Shown here: piece by piece, positions 12,297 through 23,719 of the stretch
Numbering within the stretch: the first letter of the stretch is position 1
Layout of the letters: each line of letters opens with the position of its first letter
Translations under genes and position numbers: made by a program
The notes under the pieces: model-generated
Databases searched by the model: none
Seen by the model: the letters and a program-made list of their open reading frames with translations, nothing else
What the model was told of the DNA's origin: nothing
Assembly (NCBI RefSeq): GCF_000002425.4
Contig: NC_037270.1
Span: forward strand, 14,836,678 to 14,900,677
DNA length: 64,000 bases
Source of the DNA: Physcomitrium patens
Taxonomy: Eukaryota; Streptophyta; Bryopsida; Funariales; Funariaceae
Direction of reading: 5' to 3'

Positions 12297-13561
12297 TCAC
12301 AATGGCAAGTCGAGTCCCTTTCCAACATCAACGCCAATCGCTTGAAGGATGCCTTGGTTAATGATCTGTTCACAGATGATAGTTCAAAGCACGAGTTAGC
12401 TTAAGGCCAGTCTGCAGACAGAAGAAAAATCAGGAAGTTTTAACAGCTAAGCAATGCGAGTCAAGTTCTAGGTTACTTTTGAAATATGGAACCCCAGAGC
12501 GTAGCACTCTCGACTTTCTCAATAATTTAAAAAAATGCATCATTCTATCGGCTTCCCGCATTGGCATCATACATACTACGATATAAAGTGTCCAGGAAGA
12601 ACTACACATCTCAGTTAGCATATGTCCATCATTGTTTCAGAAATATCTCACATGAAAAATAAGTACCGGTTGTAAGAACTTACAGCTTCAACTATGATGA
12701 TTCCGACAATTCCAATCATTGATGCACGCGAGTTCCAAACTTCAGCATTCCTTGTAAACCCCCAAAGTGGTACGGGCAATTTCGGCTCCTCTCTAGGCTG
12801 GCCAACCTAAAATTCACAGGGGTTCACCTTAATGAACGATAAATGAAAAACCCAATACCACAGCAGACAACGAGTCTACAAACTATGACCATCAGTTAGA
12901 CAGAACTTCTAAAATCCCTTGTTCACAGGAGGGGAAATAAGCTACAAGTAATTGCTACTGCGACCCACAATGAATCAAAGAATGAACGGCATGCAGCAAC
13001 ACATAAAACCTGGTTATCACATAATGTACTCCCTCCACGCAATTATTACTACATCACTAATCCTATTCGTATGGTAAAGAATCGCAGCTGAGAAGAGACA
13101 TCAAAAGAGACAGGGATAAGAGTCTTACTCCAGGTGGAAGCTTGGCAGCTCTGACCGGTGAATACAATTGACTAGACAAACGCCTCGCAAGCTTCACATG
13201 ACCTGGTAATACACACACACACACACACACAAAGCAAAACGCTTCAACTCTTGCTATCACCGATGCCGACTCAGCTTACCACGGCACCCACAACTGCTCA
13301 CGGTCACACGACAGGGCCAAATCGCGCTGCAACTGTGAGCAACCCCGAATGAGAAAACACCGCTTATGGGTACCAACTCACCCTCGAATTCCACTCCTAA
13401 ACCTCACATCTCTCCGTTCTCAACGTGGCAACTGTAACACAAGATGTCGATTCTGTATGAAAAATCCCACCTCGTAGTCTTTGAACATCTCCTTCGCGCA
13501 GCATAGAAGAGCCCAATCCAGCTACTGTCACAGCTTGGGCGGCCATCGTTGCAGACGCCAT
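12297..13561 (-). CDS. OHP1: One-helix protein 1, HLIP/ELIP-family chloroplast protein
   Basis: Minus-strand gene with four exons: 13561-13471, 13202-13129, 12806-12684, 12365-12297, giving 118 residues. The N-terminus (MASATMAAQAVTVAGLGSS, then basic and Ser-rich) looks like a chloroplast transit peptide. RAAKLPPGVGQP follows. The single thylakoid helix begins in GFTRNAEVWNSRASMIG, carrying the chlorophyll-binding signature E77, N80, R82, M85. The C-terminus GVDVGKGLDLPL is the conserved tail I recall for plant OHP1. Known role: OHP1 pairs with OHP2 and HCF244 to bind chlorophyll and help make the D1 reaction-centre protein of photosystem II. Arabidopsis OHP1 is about 110 residues, so the length fits. 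All introns are GT-AG; intron 1 starts in a CA repeat. It is convergent with the L18a-like gene. Confidence 0.9.
13210..13230. repeat. CA microsatellite in OHP1 intron
   Basis: About ten AC units lie eight bases outside the 5' edge of OHP1 exon 2. On the coding strand they form a GT-rich run ending directly before the splice acceptor ATTACCAG. Confidence 0.9.
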
Positions 13562-14050
13562 AGCCGTATATCTCTCTTTCTCTCCCGCTAGCGCGCTGGC
13601 TCCACAGCTTCACAATCACAGAACTGAACTGACCAGAATTAAGCAACGTGGTTGGAATGGTGATAGAGAGCCGACTAGAGTGATGAGAACGGACAAAAAG
13701 GCTTGGCTGCGAGACATTGCATGCAGCTCCTTCAAGACCGCAGCGAAGCAAATGCTTCGAGCCACACGTTTTTCTGGGGGGAGCCCAGTCCAGATAGGCT
13801 CTGTCTGGCTACCCAGTGGAGGAGAGATGGTGCATCGCCGCTGCTCCCAGTTTCCTTTGCTAAACTGGCTCCCATTCTTTGCTCTTCTCAGCTTCCATGG
13901 ATGAATTTCAAGTGTGCTTTTGTTTCATGAAAGAAAACACGAGTATTTGTATACAAAGTTTCATTCTTTTGTCGCGACAATGTTCAACTCACATGCACCA
14001 AATATGATTAGGAAATGTTAATGAATCTGTTGTGTTGTGACATTAGTGTT
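13562..14050 (-). promoter_or_regulatory. Upstream region of OHP1
   Basis: A GC-richer stretch directly upstream of the OHP1 start on the minus strand that falls back to AT-rich DNA near 13.95 kb. It presumably holds the promoter and 5' leader. Open frames of 74-115 codons here on both strands overlap OHP1 exon 1 or show no family resemblance. No convincing TATA box was located. Confidence 0.4.
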
Positions 14051-16481
14051 GAAAGATTCGGTTTTTAGGTTTTTTAGTTTTTTATTTTTATTTTTTATTC
14101 TGTGTTTGGTAATGTTATATTGGTGTGAATCGAAAGTGAGAGACACTTGAGAATGATTGTTTTGATTTGGTCTTATTCTCTAAAGAACTGTCTATTTTTT
14201 TTTATTAAAAAACCAATCCAAGTTTTTTTGTGATATTTGAATTTTTATAATTCTGTTGTACAAGTATTGACACACAGAACTTTGCATTTGAGCCAATTAT
14301 ATTTATAATATATCTTTGAGACAATTATAAGATATTTAACTAAACATACATTATAGTCAATGCTTGGACAAGCAATGTAGTTATAGAAACTTCTTTTAAA
14401 AGATAATTTAGATGTTTTTTTAACAAGTCTTTTTATTATTAAAAAAAAATTCCAAATGGTCTATTCACTAGCCATATACATATAGGCAATATTTAGTCTC
14501 ATTAGTACTTCATGTCTATTATGGTCCTAATTTAAAACTCTCTGTTTGTTTACTTGACAATATTTAGTACATAAATATGTAAAATTAAATGCATCATTTT
14601 ATATTACTTTATGTTTCTTTAGTTTTATATAAATATGTTATTTTTAACAATTCAAAGTAGATTTGTAATAAGAACAATTGACATTTTATTAGTATGACTA
14701 CACTTCTTTTCAAAAGTTTGATGCTTATTAATATTATGTGAGATCTTATGATATAATTATAAAACTATTATTATTTTATTTATAATACTTTAAAAATCCT
14801 AATATTAATTTTTTAATCATTTCGTACCATATATAAGTGCTTATACATTTAAAATTTTAATACTTAACTTAAGATATTATTCTAATTTGAATTCTATTTT
14901 TTTATTTTTTATTTTTTATTTTATCAATGTAACTTTTTGAAAATGTAACTTTATTTTATATTAAAGCTACTTATAGACTACTTGCATATATTAAAAAAAA
15001 GAAGAAGAAATAAATATTTGAATTGAAATAAAATATGTAAACAAAGAATTTTAAAAATTAATTAGGTAATAATCAAATTCATATATTACATAATAAAAAT
15101 ATTTTTAGAAAGATAAACAAGACCTAAAATCCTTTAAAAAAAATAGATATATAAGAAGATTTGATAAAATTATAGATAGTCTTGATCTTATTTTTATGTG
15201 TACTCTTTTTGGGACTAAAATCATCTACCATCTTGCTATTTTAGAGGAATTTTATTGACAAATTGTAATTCCTAAGATCCTAATATAAAACTTATAAAAA
15301 TATTATATTATTATAAAAATATAAAAAAGAATATTGAATATTTTAAAATAATATAGAACTTATATTTGAACTTTTATTTTTTATTTAATTTTAAATGTAA
15401 TGTTAACTATAATTTTTTTGTAAATTTAGTGTTGATAAAAACTCACTTCCTTCCACACAAGTCTCTTATTTCATAACCACAAGACTCATTTCAAGTTCAA
15501 ATAAAAAATACATAATTTAATTATGCTTCTTTATACCACATTGCCAAATATCATGTGCACTATTCTTATGTTTATAGCCCTTTCACATACTTATTTTAAG
15601 ATAAAAATTAACAATCTCATTGTCTTCTTTTACTATATAAAATACTACTTTACTACTTCACTACTTTGTAGAATTCACCACTTCTATCAAATCACACTTT
15701 ATCTAATCCAATATTTTTTTTTTGTCGATCTTAATGTTTTACTCTATCATTGGAGACTTAATTTATTATTTACTACACAAAGATCAAGCTACTAAGAAAC
15801 TATTTCCAAATTAGAACTAAAAAGGATGAATATTTACAAGAAATATTAATCTTGTTCAAAAACCTATATAAGTCTAAAATATTTGCATGTGCCTACTTAT
15901 CTTGGTAGCCTAATAATGATAAAAATTAGTCCAAGTAAAGACACATTAGTGGAAGTCAAGGAAGAAGATGGATCAAAATGTTTTTACAAAGAATTGAAAA
16001 GCTAATAGAATAGAGCCAATACAAAAATCACTTGAGAATATAACTTGCTAGTGGGATATAAAAAAGATATTTTATAATTTTAGAAGAATATTTATTAAAA
16101 TTTTCAAGAATAGATTTTAAGTGCATGAATTCTACTTAAAGTTACTATCTTCTTTATTCTTTTTATAAATTATATATAAAAAAATTAGATTAGATAAATC
16201 ATAGTAGTAGTTTTTAATTTAATTAGATATGAGTATATTTTGTTTTTGATAGCAAGTCGCATACATAACTATATAGTCCTATATAACGCTTTTGCAATTT
16301 CGTACAGCCAAATTAGTTGCTACATATTTTGTGTAATTTCTATTTCTAAAAATGTATACATTTAAGTTAACTTACTTGATTTTTGAGCCAATTAGGAATT
16401 TTTGGTGTATATAGTATAATGAATAGTGTTGTATCATCAATGTTGTTTTTGTAGATGTTTCTACAAGTGACCATATTATCT

Positions 16482-16520
<39 letters not shown>

Positions 16521-19500
16521 CTTGGATTTAAATATAATGACTTTAAAGCATGATAGTAAAACAGTGCAACAAATAATTGTTGTGAGTATCTTTCAATATT
16601 TGCAACTTTGTTCTATTATATACTTAAAGAAGTTGACATTAAACATATGAAAACCATTATTAACTAATTGATATTATTTAGTTTTAATTCTAATATTCTT
16701 CAATCTTTTGAAGCATGTGCATTGATATAATAAAACCATAATTCAAAAATTACAACGTAATCTACTTATAAAATAAAATGTTAAATCTACTATAAAAATA
16801 AGTTGAAATTCAACTTTGTAACATAATCAATATATATATTAGTATTTTTTTGTTTGCATTTTGTAATTATACCATAATTTATTCTAGCATGTATATTAAT
16901 TTCATTAATTTATAATATAAAAGCTATAATATTATTAACTTATAATACAAAATTTTGATTACATTGCAATCAAATAACACAAAAACGTGTTTTTTTAAAG
17001 TAATATTTTTATATTCATTTAAAAAATATATTCCAATGTCATCAAATTTTATAAAATTGGTAAAATATAATTAATTTATAAAACAAAATACTAATAAAAT
17101 TGCAAAGAAAATTTAAAAACTTTTTTTTTAAAATTCATAAACATCTAATTTTATTGAGACATTCAATAAAAAAATTCTCTTTTCACTATATATATTTTTG
17201 GTATGCACTACCAATTTAATTTCAAAGTTGTAATCAACATTATAATTGACTTAGACTTACATTAATCAATAAATCTTTGCAATTTCATGCATGGCGAAAT
17301 GAATAGCTTTGAAATTATAAAAGATAGCTCTACTAATTTTATTTTATATTATTTTTATATTATCTAATATGCTACTTTTTATATATTGAGACATTTTCTT
17401 TTAAATTGTATAGTTTTATGTGCTATATATATATTTTTTTTATTAATTGAATAAGTAGAATGTAATGTATTTTCTTGTTTCTTAAGTTTGTGTATCTAGT
17501 ACCATATTTTCTTTATAAATCTCATAGTATTTCTTTTATAATAATTGGTTTAAATATGTTAAATATTTTTCAAACATGTTATTATATTAAAAATATTAGT
17601 ATTAAGGAATAATGAGGCATGTGAAAGAAAAGATTCTTTAGTATTAATGTATTCAATTTTTAATATAATATTAAATTTATCTAATTTATTTGTATAATCT
17701 GATGCTTCAATGATGGATTCTTGCTAATTTTTGCCACATATTGCTAATTATAAAAATCAAATAATATATATTACTTTCACATTTTTTATTGCTCAATTAA
17801 AATTAGATGCATTTCTAATATTGTTATTGTGTATAGATATAGAAGGATATGTTCAATCATTAGTCTAAGATTTTTGTAGAATAAATTTATTTATTTATAT
17901 TATTAAGTATAACATCTTGTATTTTTCATGATTATGGTTGGTTCTATAATTTATTAAACAAAAAAAAAGTTTTTTGATATATGGTAAAATATTATATATT
18001 TTATAAAAACTATCTATGATAATTATTGTCAACTACTACTATCAAAAATTTTAGCAATGTATATATTATAAATTATTTGTTTATATTATATGGTCTGGTT
18101 GTTTGATTATGGATGTCTAACATGGATTACAAAAAAATACTATTATAATCACTTTGGTACTTTGTAGTCATACAATATTATATTTCTAGATTTTTAATTT
18201 TATTTGGAATATTCTAATATTATATCATGTATTGGATTTTGTTTTCTTGATCTCACCAAAATATTTTTGTTATAATTTTTAAAATCCATTGCATTACATA
18301 TTAATTTTTGTTTCTAAAATGAAGCAATTCATACATTACAATGCATAGTACTAAATTAATGAAAAGTAAAACTTTTTGTGTATGAAAATTTATTATTGTT
18401 AAGAATCTTTGTATGTGCAATGTAATAAATTGTAGATCAAAGCTTACCAATATTTATAATTGTTATATGTAAAGTGCAATAGTGTATCAATTTATAATGT
18501 TGCATTATATTTTTATGTTTTATGTTATGTGGAACACTACCTATCTTTATTTCATCTTTATTTAAAATTTCTATATTTGATATTATTAAAATAAATATTA
18601 ACATAAAATAAAACACAAAAATTTAGAAATATTTATATTTTATAGCATACTAAAATTCTATAACTTTTTTTGTAAAAAAGATGTCTATTAATAAATAGAA
18701 TAAATAATTTTTGGAGATTGTAATTATGTATTAAAATTTCTTTTTTATTCTACTAAAGATTGATAATGAGTAAGAAACAAAAACTTTACTTGATGACATT
18801 AATGTATTAAATTTTGGAGTCAAAGAACTATAATCAATTATGAGATAAAAGAAAAATAACCAAATTGGCTCTTTGTTTGCCCTCAAGTTGTGATGGTCAA
18901 AATTTCATCATTGCACAATGGGACAGTTACAATGGCTAATTGCAACATTTGTGAATATATACATTGACTTTGACCAATACAAAGCACTTTTACAATAATA
19001 CCAAAATACCAAGGTTACACCAAGCTTGAGGGAATGAAGCTTCTTTTATTACTTAAACAAAATATTTTACATTTTTGCATATATAGAATATTTGTGGAAC
19101 TTGATGAAATCAATGGTGCATCGAGTGCTACAATAGGGACTGCCAAACATCCAAACTCCAAAAAGAGAGAGAATTAATGTCTTTCTAATGGTGTTTTTAA
19201 AACCTAAAACTTTCATGAGCACTACTTTCTATCCTACTTTTGCTGTGGTGCTACTACTACTTATCATAATTTTTTTTACTAGCACAACCTTGTTAAATCT
19301 ATTTACTATATTATCATGCTATAAATCTTATTGGCACAAATTTTAGATTAAAAATATTACTATTATCACCCATTGCACTAACACTCTTTCTATCTACTTA
19401 ACAATTAATTGCAAAAGTTACTTGATTCATTTATATAGATTTTAACTAAACTTTTTAAATTTTATCAATTGAAGGAATACTATCAACTAATCTAGCAACA

Positions 19501-20350
19501 ACTTTTCAAAAAATGCTATGAAAAAAAAAAGAGAATATTTTTCTCTCATACAAGATCAAATATTATTATTGAAGAAAAGTACAATATACAATTTGAATCA
19601 ATTTTTTGGCCATAATAAACTAATAAAGTAGGCATCTATGGTAGGCAAGATACAATTTTCATGTCATTCACAACAATTGTTATAATTGCAACTACCACAA
19701 AGACTTTAAAAAAAAAATCCCATAGTCTACAAATTTTGAAATTCTAAGTTGTTAGTTACGTGGTTAATATATTTAAGTTGCTTATAACATGATTAACATG
19801 GCTCACAAATATGACCAAATATTGGTTTGGTGTACAAGATGTTGCATTAGGCCCACTTGCCAATAATCAAACCCATCAAACCATTTGATTGACAATTTTA
19901 ATGCAAATATTTTCATTCATAAAATGATATTAAAATAACTATACTTTTTTGATATTATATTTAAATGAATCTATAGTGCTTTAATTGGATGTTGACATTT
20001 AAAAAATATATATATTCTTAAAATGATTGTCTTATTGTAACTTTCACAAATATATTAAAGAATCAAACTACAAGCACTTTTTAAGTTGCTATATACATAC
20101 CCATTATGTCTATATACACATCCAAGGTCTCTTGTTGGCTGATCTAAATCCTTTCTTCTTTGTCTCGAGGTGGGTCTTAGACTTCCTCCTATCTTCCTTG
20201 TGTTGTACTTCTTCCATCCTCTTTATTGTCAAGGGCTCAAAGTGCCTTTTCCTTTCTAAAAGATATTAAAAAGAAGAGTTTTGGAAGCACTGGGTAGATA
20301 ACAATACAATTGCTTCCAATCAATTTACAAAACAACATTCATCCACAAAA
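14051..20350. other. Long AT-rich gene-free stretch
   Basis: About 6.3 kb, very AT-rich, with almost no CpG. I recognise no gene, RNA or element domain. A long AT dinucleotide run is at about 16484-16517. It may be composed of ancient decayed repeats, but I cannot assign a family. Confidence 0.55.
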
Positions 20351-21151
20351 CAAATATAACTTTGAGAGGTAGTAATGCTTAAGAATAAAAACCAACTCGA
20401 TACTTCTTCCAATTTTGCTTTCAAAATCACTAAAGCACCATCTTCACCACCACATAGAATACGGTCCAATTTATTTGACAAAATTACACAACATTTATAT
20501 TCTTGCATGTTTGTTTTCCATTAGTGGTGGCGTCCTCCGAATTTTTCGACAGAAGCATCTTCCAAGGTGGGTCGTCCTCACACAAAGCCAACAGGGTTTG
20601 TCGTGATTATGAGCATTACATGGGTACGTGAGGAGCAATTGCTTACGAACAGTTTGCACAGATATTTGATCTTCCAAGTGGATTCCACCTTGCGGTAAAA
20701 TTAGGTCAAAACTTCGCATGCCAGCGGCATTTAACTCGCGCTCACTCGCATCTGGCAAACCTGATCTCAGCTTTTGCGATGTGGGTGAATGTACCGGCAC
20801 CCCAGTGTGTTGGGTCTCCACTCGCGGCCTACCCAGGCAAGAAAAATCCCACCCATTTCTTCTTCATGACCGTCACAGGAAGTCACGCTTCTTCGCTAAA
20901 GGAAACTATTTTTGTGGGTGCATGGGTCAGCGTGTAATTATTCGATTAGCACAATGCCAGGTAATAAAAAGCCAGTGATGAGTGTCGCACGCCACACTCT
21001 CCGGATGGGTTCTGCATCTTAACCTCGCCTGTACTCCCACTGAACGCAAGTATCTTCACCGAAATTTTATCTTTAGTCACCTCCCCACCTGTTTTTCCGC
21101 CTCCTGTAGACTTCACTCCTCAGGATACCATTAGAGAGAAATAGAAAAGAC

Positions 21152-21158
21152 TATAAAT
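21152..21158 (+). promoter_or_regulatory. Possible TATA box
   Basis: TATAAAT in a GC-richer context, followed about 30 bases later by a pyrimidine-rich run. It is a candidate core promoter for the LACS gene on spacing and composition only. Confidence 0.25.
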
Positions 21159-22523
21159 CGCTCTTTTTGCTGAGTTATCAGGTTTCCACCACCGTTTCTA
21201 TCGGCATCTGCTCGCAATCCGGCTTGAAAATCGTTTCAAATGATCAATTGTAGTGTCATAGGATTTGACATGCTCTGTCTGGTCAATTGAGCTGAATCCT
21301 ATTAAGTTCAGGGGACGAAAAAGTGTACAAGTGAGTTTAGGTGCTTGACTGAGAGGTTTAGAGCTCCTATGTGCTTTTCGTTAGGCAAAATCTTGCCAAT
21401 TTCATAAATTTTTGGTTGTACATTGACGTTGTTGTGTGCTCGGTTTTGAGGTTGGGTGATCGAGCTATCTGAGCTTGGGACGCTTTTGTTCACAGGAGTA
21501 CTAGCGGCACTGTGTTAGTCATGACTTCCTGCCGTGTTTCGGTATTGTTCTTTGATCGTTTTCAGTAGCAGTCGTAATCGTGTTTTGATATATGATCTTA
21601 TGCTTGGCGATCCGTGTGATGAGTCGTTCCATGAGAATTTATAGTACAGGACAGTAATTGTCTTGGTTAGTGGAGGATGACTTGACTTCCAAATTTTCCA
21701 GTCTGTTGATTGAAAGTTCCTCAATCGTTTGAATTCTCCACTACATATCATGCACATTAATTCTTTATCTTCTGTACTTCTTTTCCTATTATTGTCTTAA
21801 ATCGCTTCTGGTGTGGAGCAAGGGACCTTTGTTAGAACTCGTCGCGGTAATCGGTTCAAGAGGAACTGTTCGCCTCATGAAACTTACAAAACTTGGTGTG
21901 ATTTAGGGCCACAAGAAACAACAAATTAGATGCTGAGTGAAATAGAAGAAAACGATCTACTCACTGCACCTGGTTTGTATCAAACGATAGACTGGTAGGA
22001 TCTGTTTCAGCATGCTATGTAGCTTGAAAAGTAGGAGCACTCTTCATTGCTTTGCTGAAAACCGTTGTACCTGCCTCACTAGCTTTCATCCCAATTAAAA
22101 GCAATAGAACCTTTCCATCCGAAATTCGCCGTCATTTTTCATAATCAACACGTCAGTAATGCCCTTGGCTAGCAGTCTTGCCACTCCTTTTTTTTTCGGA
22201 ATAGGTGTGACACTTGAAACGCAGTAGGTCTATGCAAGTATTTGATGTCTTATTTCTTACACCGTCATCCGGTTTTGTATTGTACATTGGATTCCGCGCA
22301 TTGAACTTCTCCATCGTTCAGTATACTTTCCTGTAAAGTTGAAGCTCTAATCTCTTCAATCCCGTCAAGGTCTTATCTACTCTGAGCCATACTTTTTGTT
22401 TGAGTTAGAGAGGCGCTTGCCAAATCTTATGACGAAGTCATGTGCCTGTGGATGTCACTTTTATATCGAATCTGAAGAGATGATTGTGCATGATGATTTC
22501 GTCTGGGTTTTAGGTGATTGTCA

Positions 22524-22558
22524 AGCTATCCATACACTCTCAAGGTGTATGGATAGCT
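22524..22558. repeat. Perfect 14-bp inverted repeat with 7-base loop
   Basis: AGCTATCCATACAC is followed after TCTCAAG by its exact reverse complement GTGTATGGATAGCT. It lies 450 bp upstream of the LACS start codon, so it would be in the leader or its intron if transcription begins near 21.2 kb. Confidence 0.9.
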
Positions 22559-23000
22559 AAACTTCTGCTGGCTTTATGTGTGCTTTGATCCTGAAGGAAT
22601 TCAACCCGCGTCAGAGAGTTCTATCGTTGCTAATTTTGGCAATTTGCCGATGTCTTTCAATGCTTGATGAAACTTTGATATCATTTTAGATTAGTTGTTG
22701 ATAATTTATGTGCAATTTTCGATCCGCCATCGCTCGCATGGTAAATTGTCAGCTCACTGTGATGTGCTTGTAGCTGCTTTTGGAATTTAAGGAAGTCTTT
22801 TAAAATCGACCAGGTTTTGTACTTCAACCATGACACTGTCTCGTAAATCAACAAAGTGCAGCTCAGTGTCGACATAGACCTCGAGTTTCAATAGTGGCTG
22901 TTGCATACGCTAATTCGAGTCATTAATTGAGTTTCGTGGGTCATGTGGGTTGTATTGTTGTCCAGTTTAGAGACTGCGACACTAAGAAGCCAACAGAGGA

Positions 23001-23719
23001 ATGGGAGATGAAGGCATATCCCGTGGTCGTGGAGACCACAAAAGACAGGCGGTTAAGTTTCATAAACGCACATTTACAGATGAGGGCCTCGGGTATGAGA
23101 ATTACTTAACACACGATACCAGGAGTGTACTTTAAACCCGTCATTCTCTTTCCTATAGTGTGTGCTGCAACCTTCAAGAAGATGCACTTGTTGTCTTTCT
23201 TTTTGAACGGTAATATGACGTCTTGGTACTAATTACGATATTGGATTTTCTGTATCTTTTGTACACGAACGGAGGACTTAATAGCATTGTTTTACTTTTA
23301 CTCTGCTTTTATTTGAGCTAATATCACAGTAAAAAAATATCACAGCATTTATTAAATTAGTCAAAGTAACACAGTATTTATCCATTGTAATCTTGTAACT
23401 TTCTTCTGTGCAGAGGAGTATTTACAACCAGTGAGTCAACCAACAATTGGCGAATGCATCATGGGTATGCTAATTTAGTGGTGATTACTGCTTAAGCCAT
23501 CCTTTAGGTTTCTGGAGGCACGTCGTTAGGTGTAAATGTTTCATGCTGTCGCGAAGACGTTACAGCTTTTTACATATAATTCCGGTTCCTCCTGCATTCT
23601 CTACGCTGGCTCAGATGCCGACTTGATCTTAACGGCAAGTTGAAGTGAGCTTCTGGCTGTTGTTTCAGCTATTGGATCTCATTTTACATCCTTTACTGTC
23701 TGTGGGACTGCACAGATGA
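23001..23719 (+). other. Possible upstream ORF overlapping the LACS start
   Basis: An ATG seven bases before the LACS start, in another frame, has G at -3 and G at +4. In the spliced LACS mRNA (23001-23092, 23414-23464, then exon 3) it would run 48 codons, starting [14 protein letters not shown], and stop at 23717-23719. It would overlap and compete with the main frame if the transcript includes it. No expression evidence is available. Confidence 0.35.

Larger units (their letters stand above)
20351..23007 (+). promoter_or_regulatory. Upstream region and possible long leader of the LACS gene
   Basis: GC-richer DNA with no recognisable protein. The LACS coding exon begins at 23008. A possible TATA element is at 21152-21158. 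If transcription starts just downstream, the 5' leader is about 1.8 kb and probably contains an intron. A perfect 14-bp inverted repeat is at 22524-22558. Small open frames at 20495-20978 and 21308-21757 resemble no family I know. Confidence 0.4.

Noticed and set aside
13404-13930. Open frames upstream of and across OHP1 exon 1
   Set aside because: They are read-through of OHP1 exon 1 into intron or unrelated frames in GC-richer promoter DNA.
20495-20978. Overlapping open frames on both strands (86 and 108 codons)
   Set aside because: No domain, no splice-consistent extension, and mutual overlap; more likely upstream DNA of the LACS gene.
22524-22558. microRNA precursor
   Set aside because: Stem of 14 bp is too short for a plant miRNA duplex; recorded only as a hairpin.
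22927-23007. LACS start at 22927
   Set aside because: That codon is TTG; the first in-frame ATG is at 23008 and places the PTS2 at the expected distance from the N-terminus.
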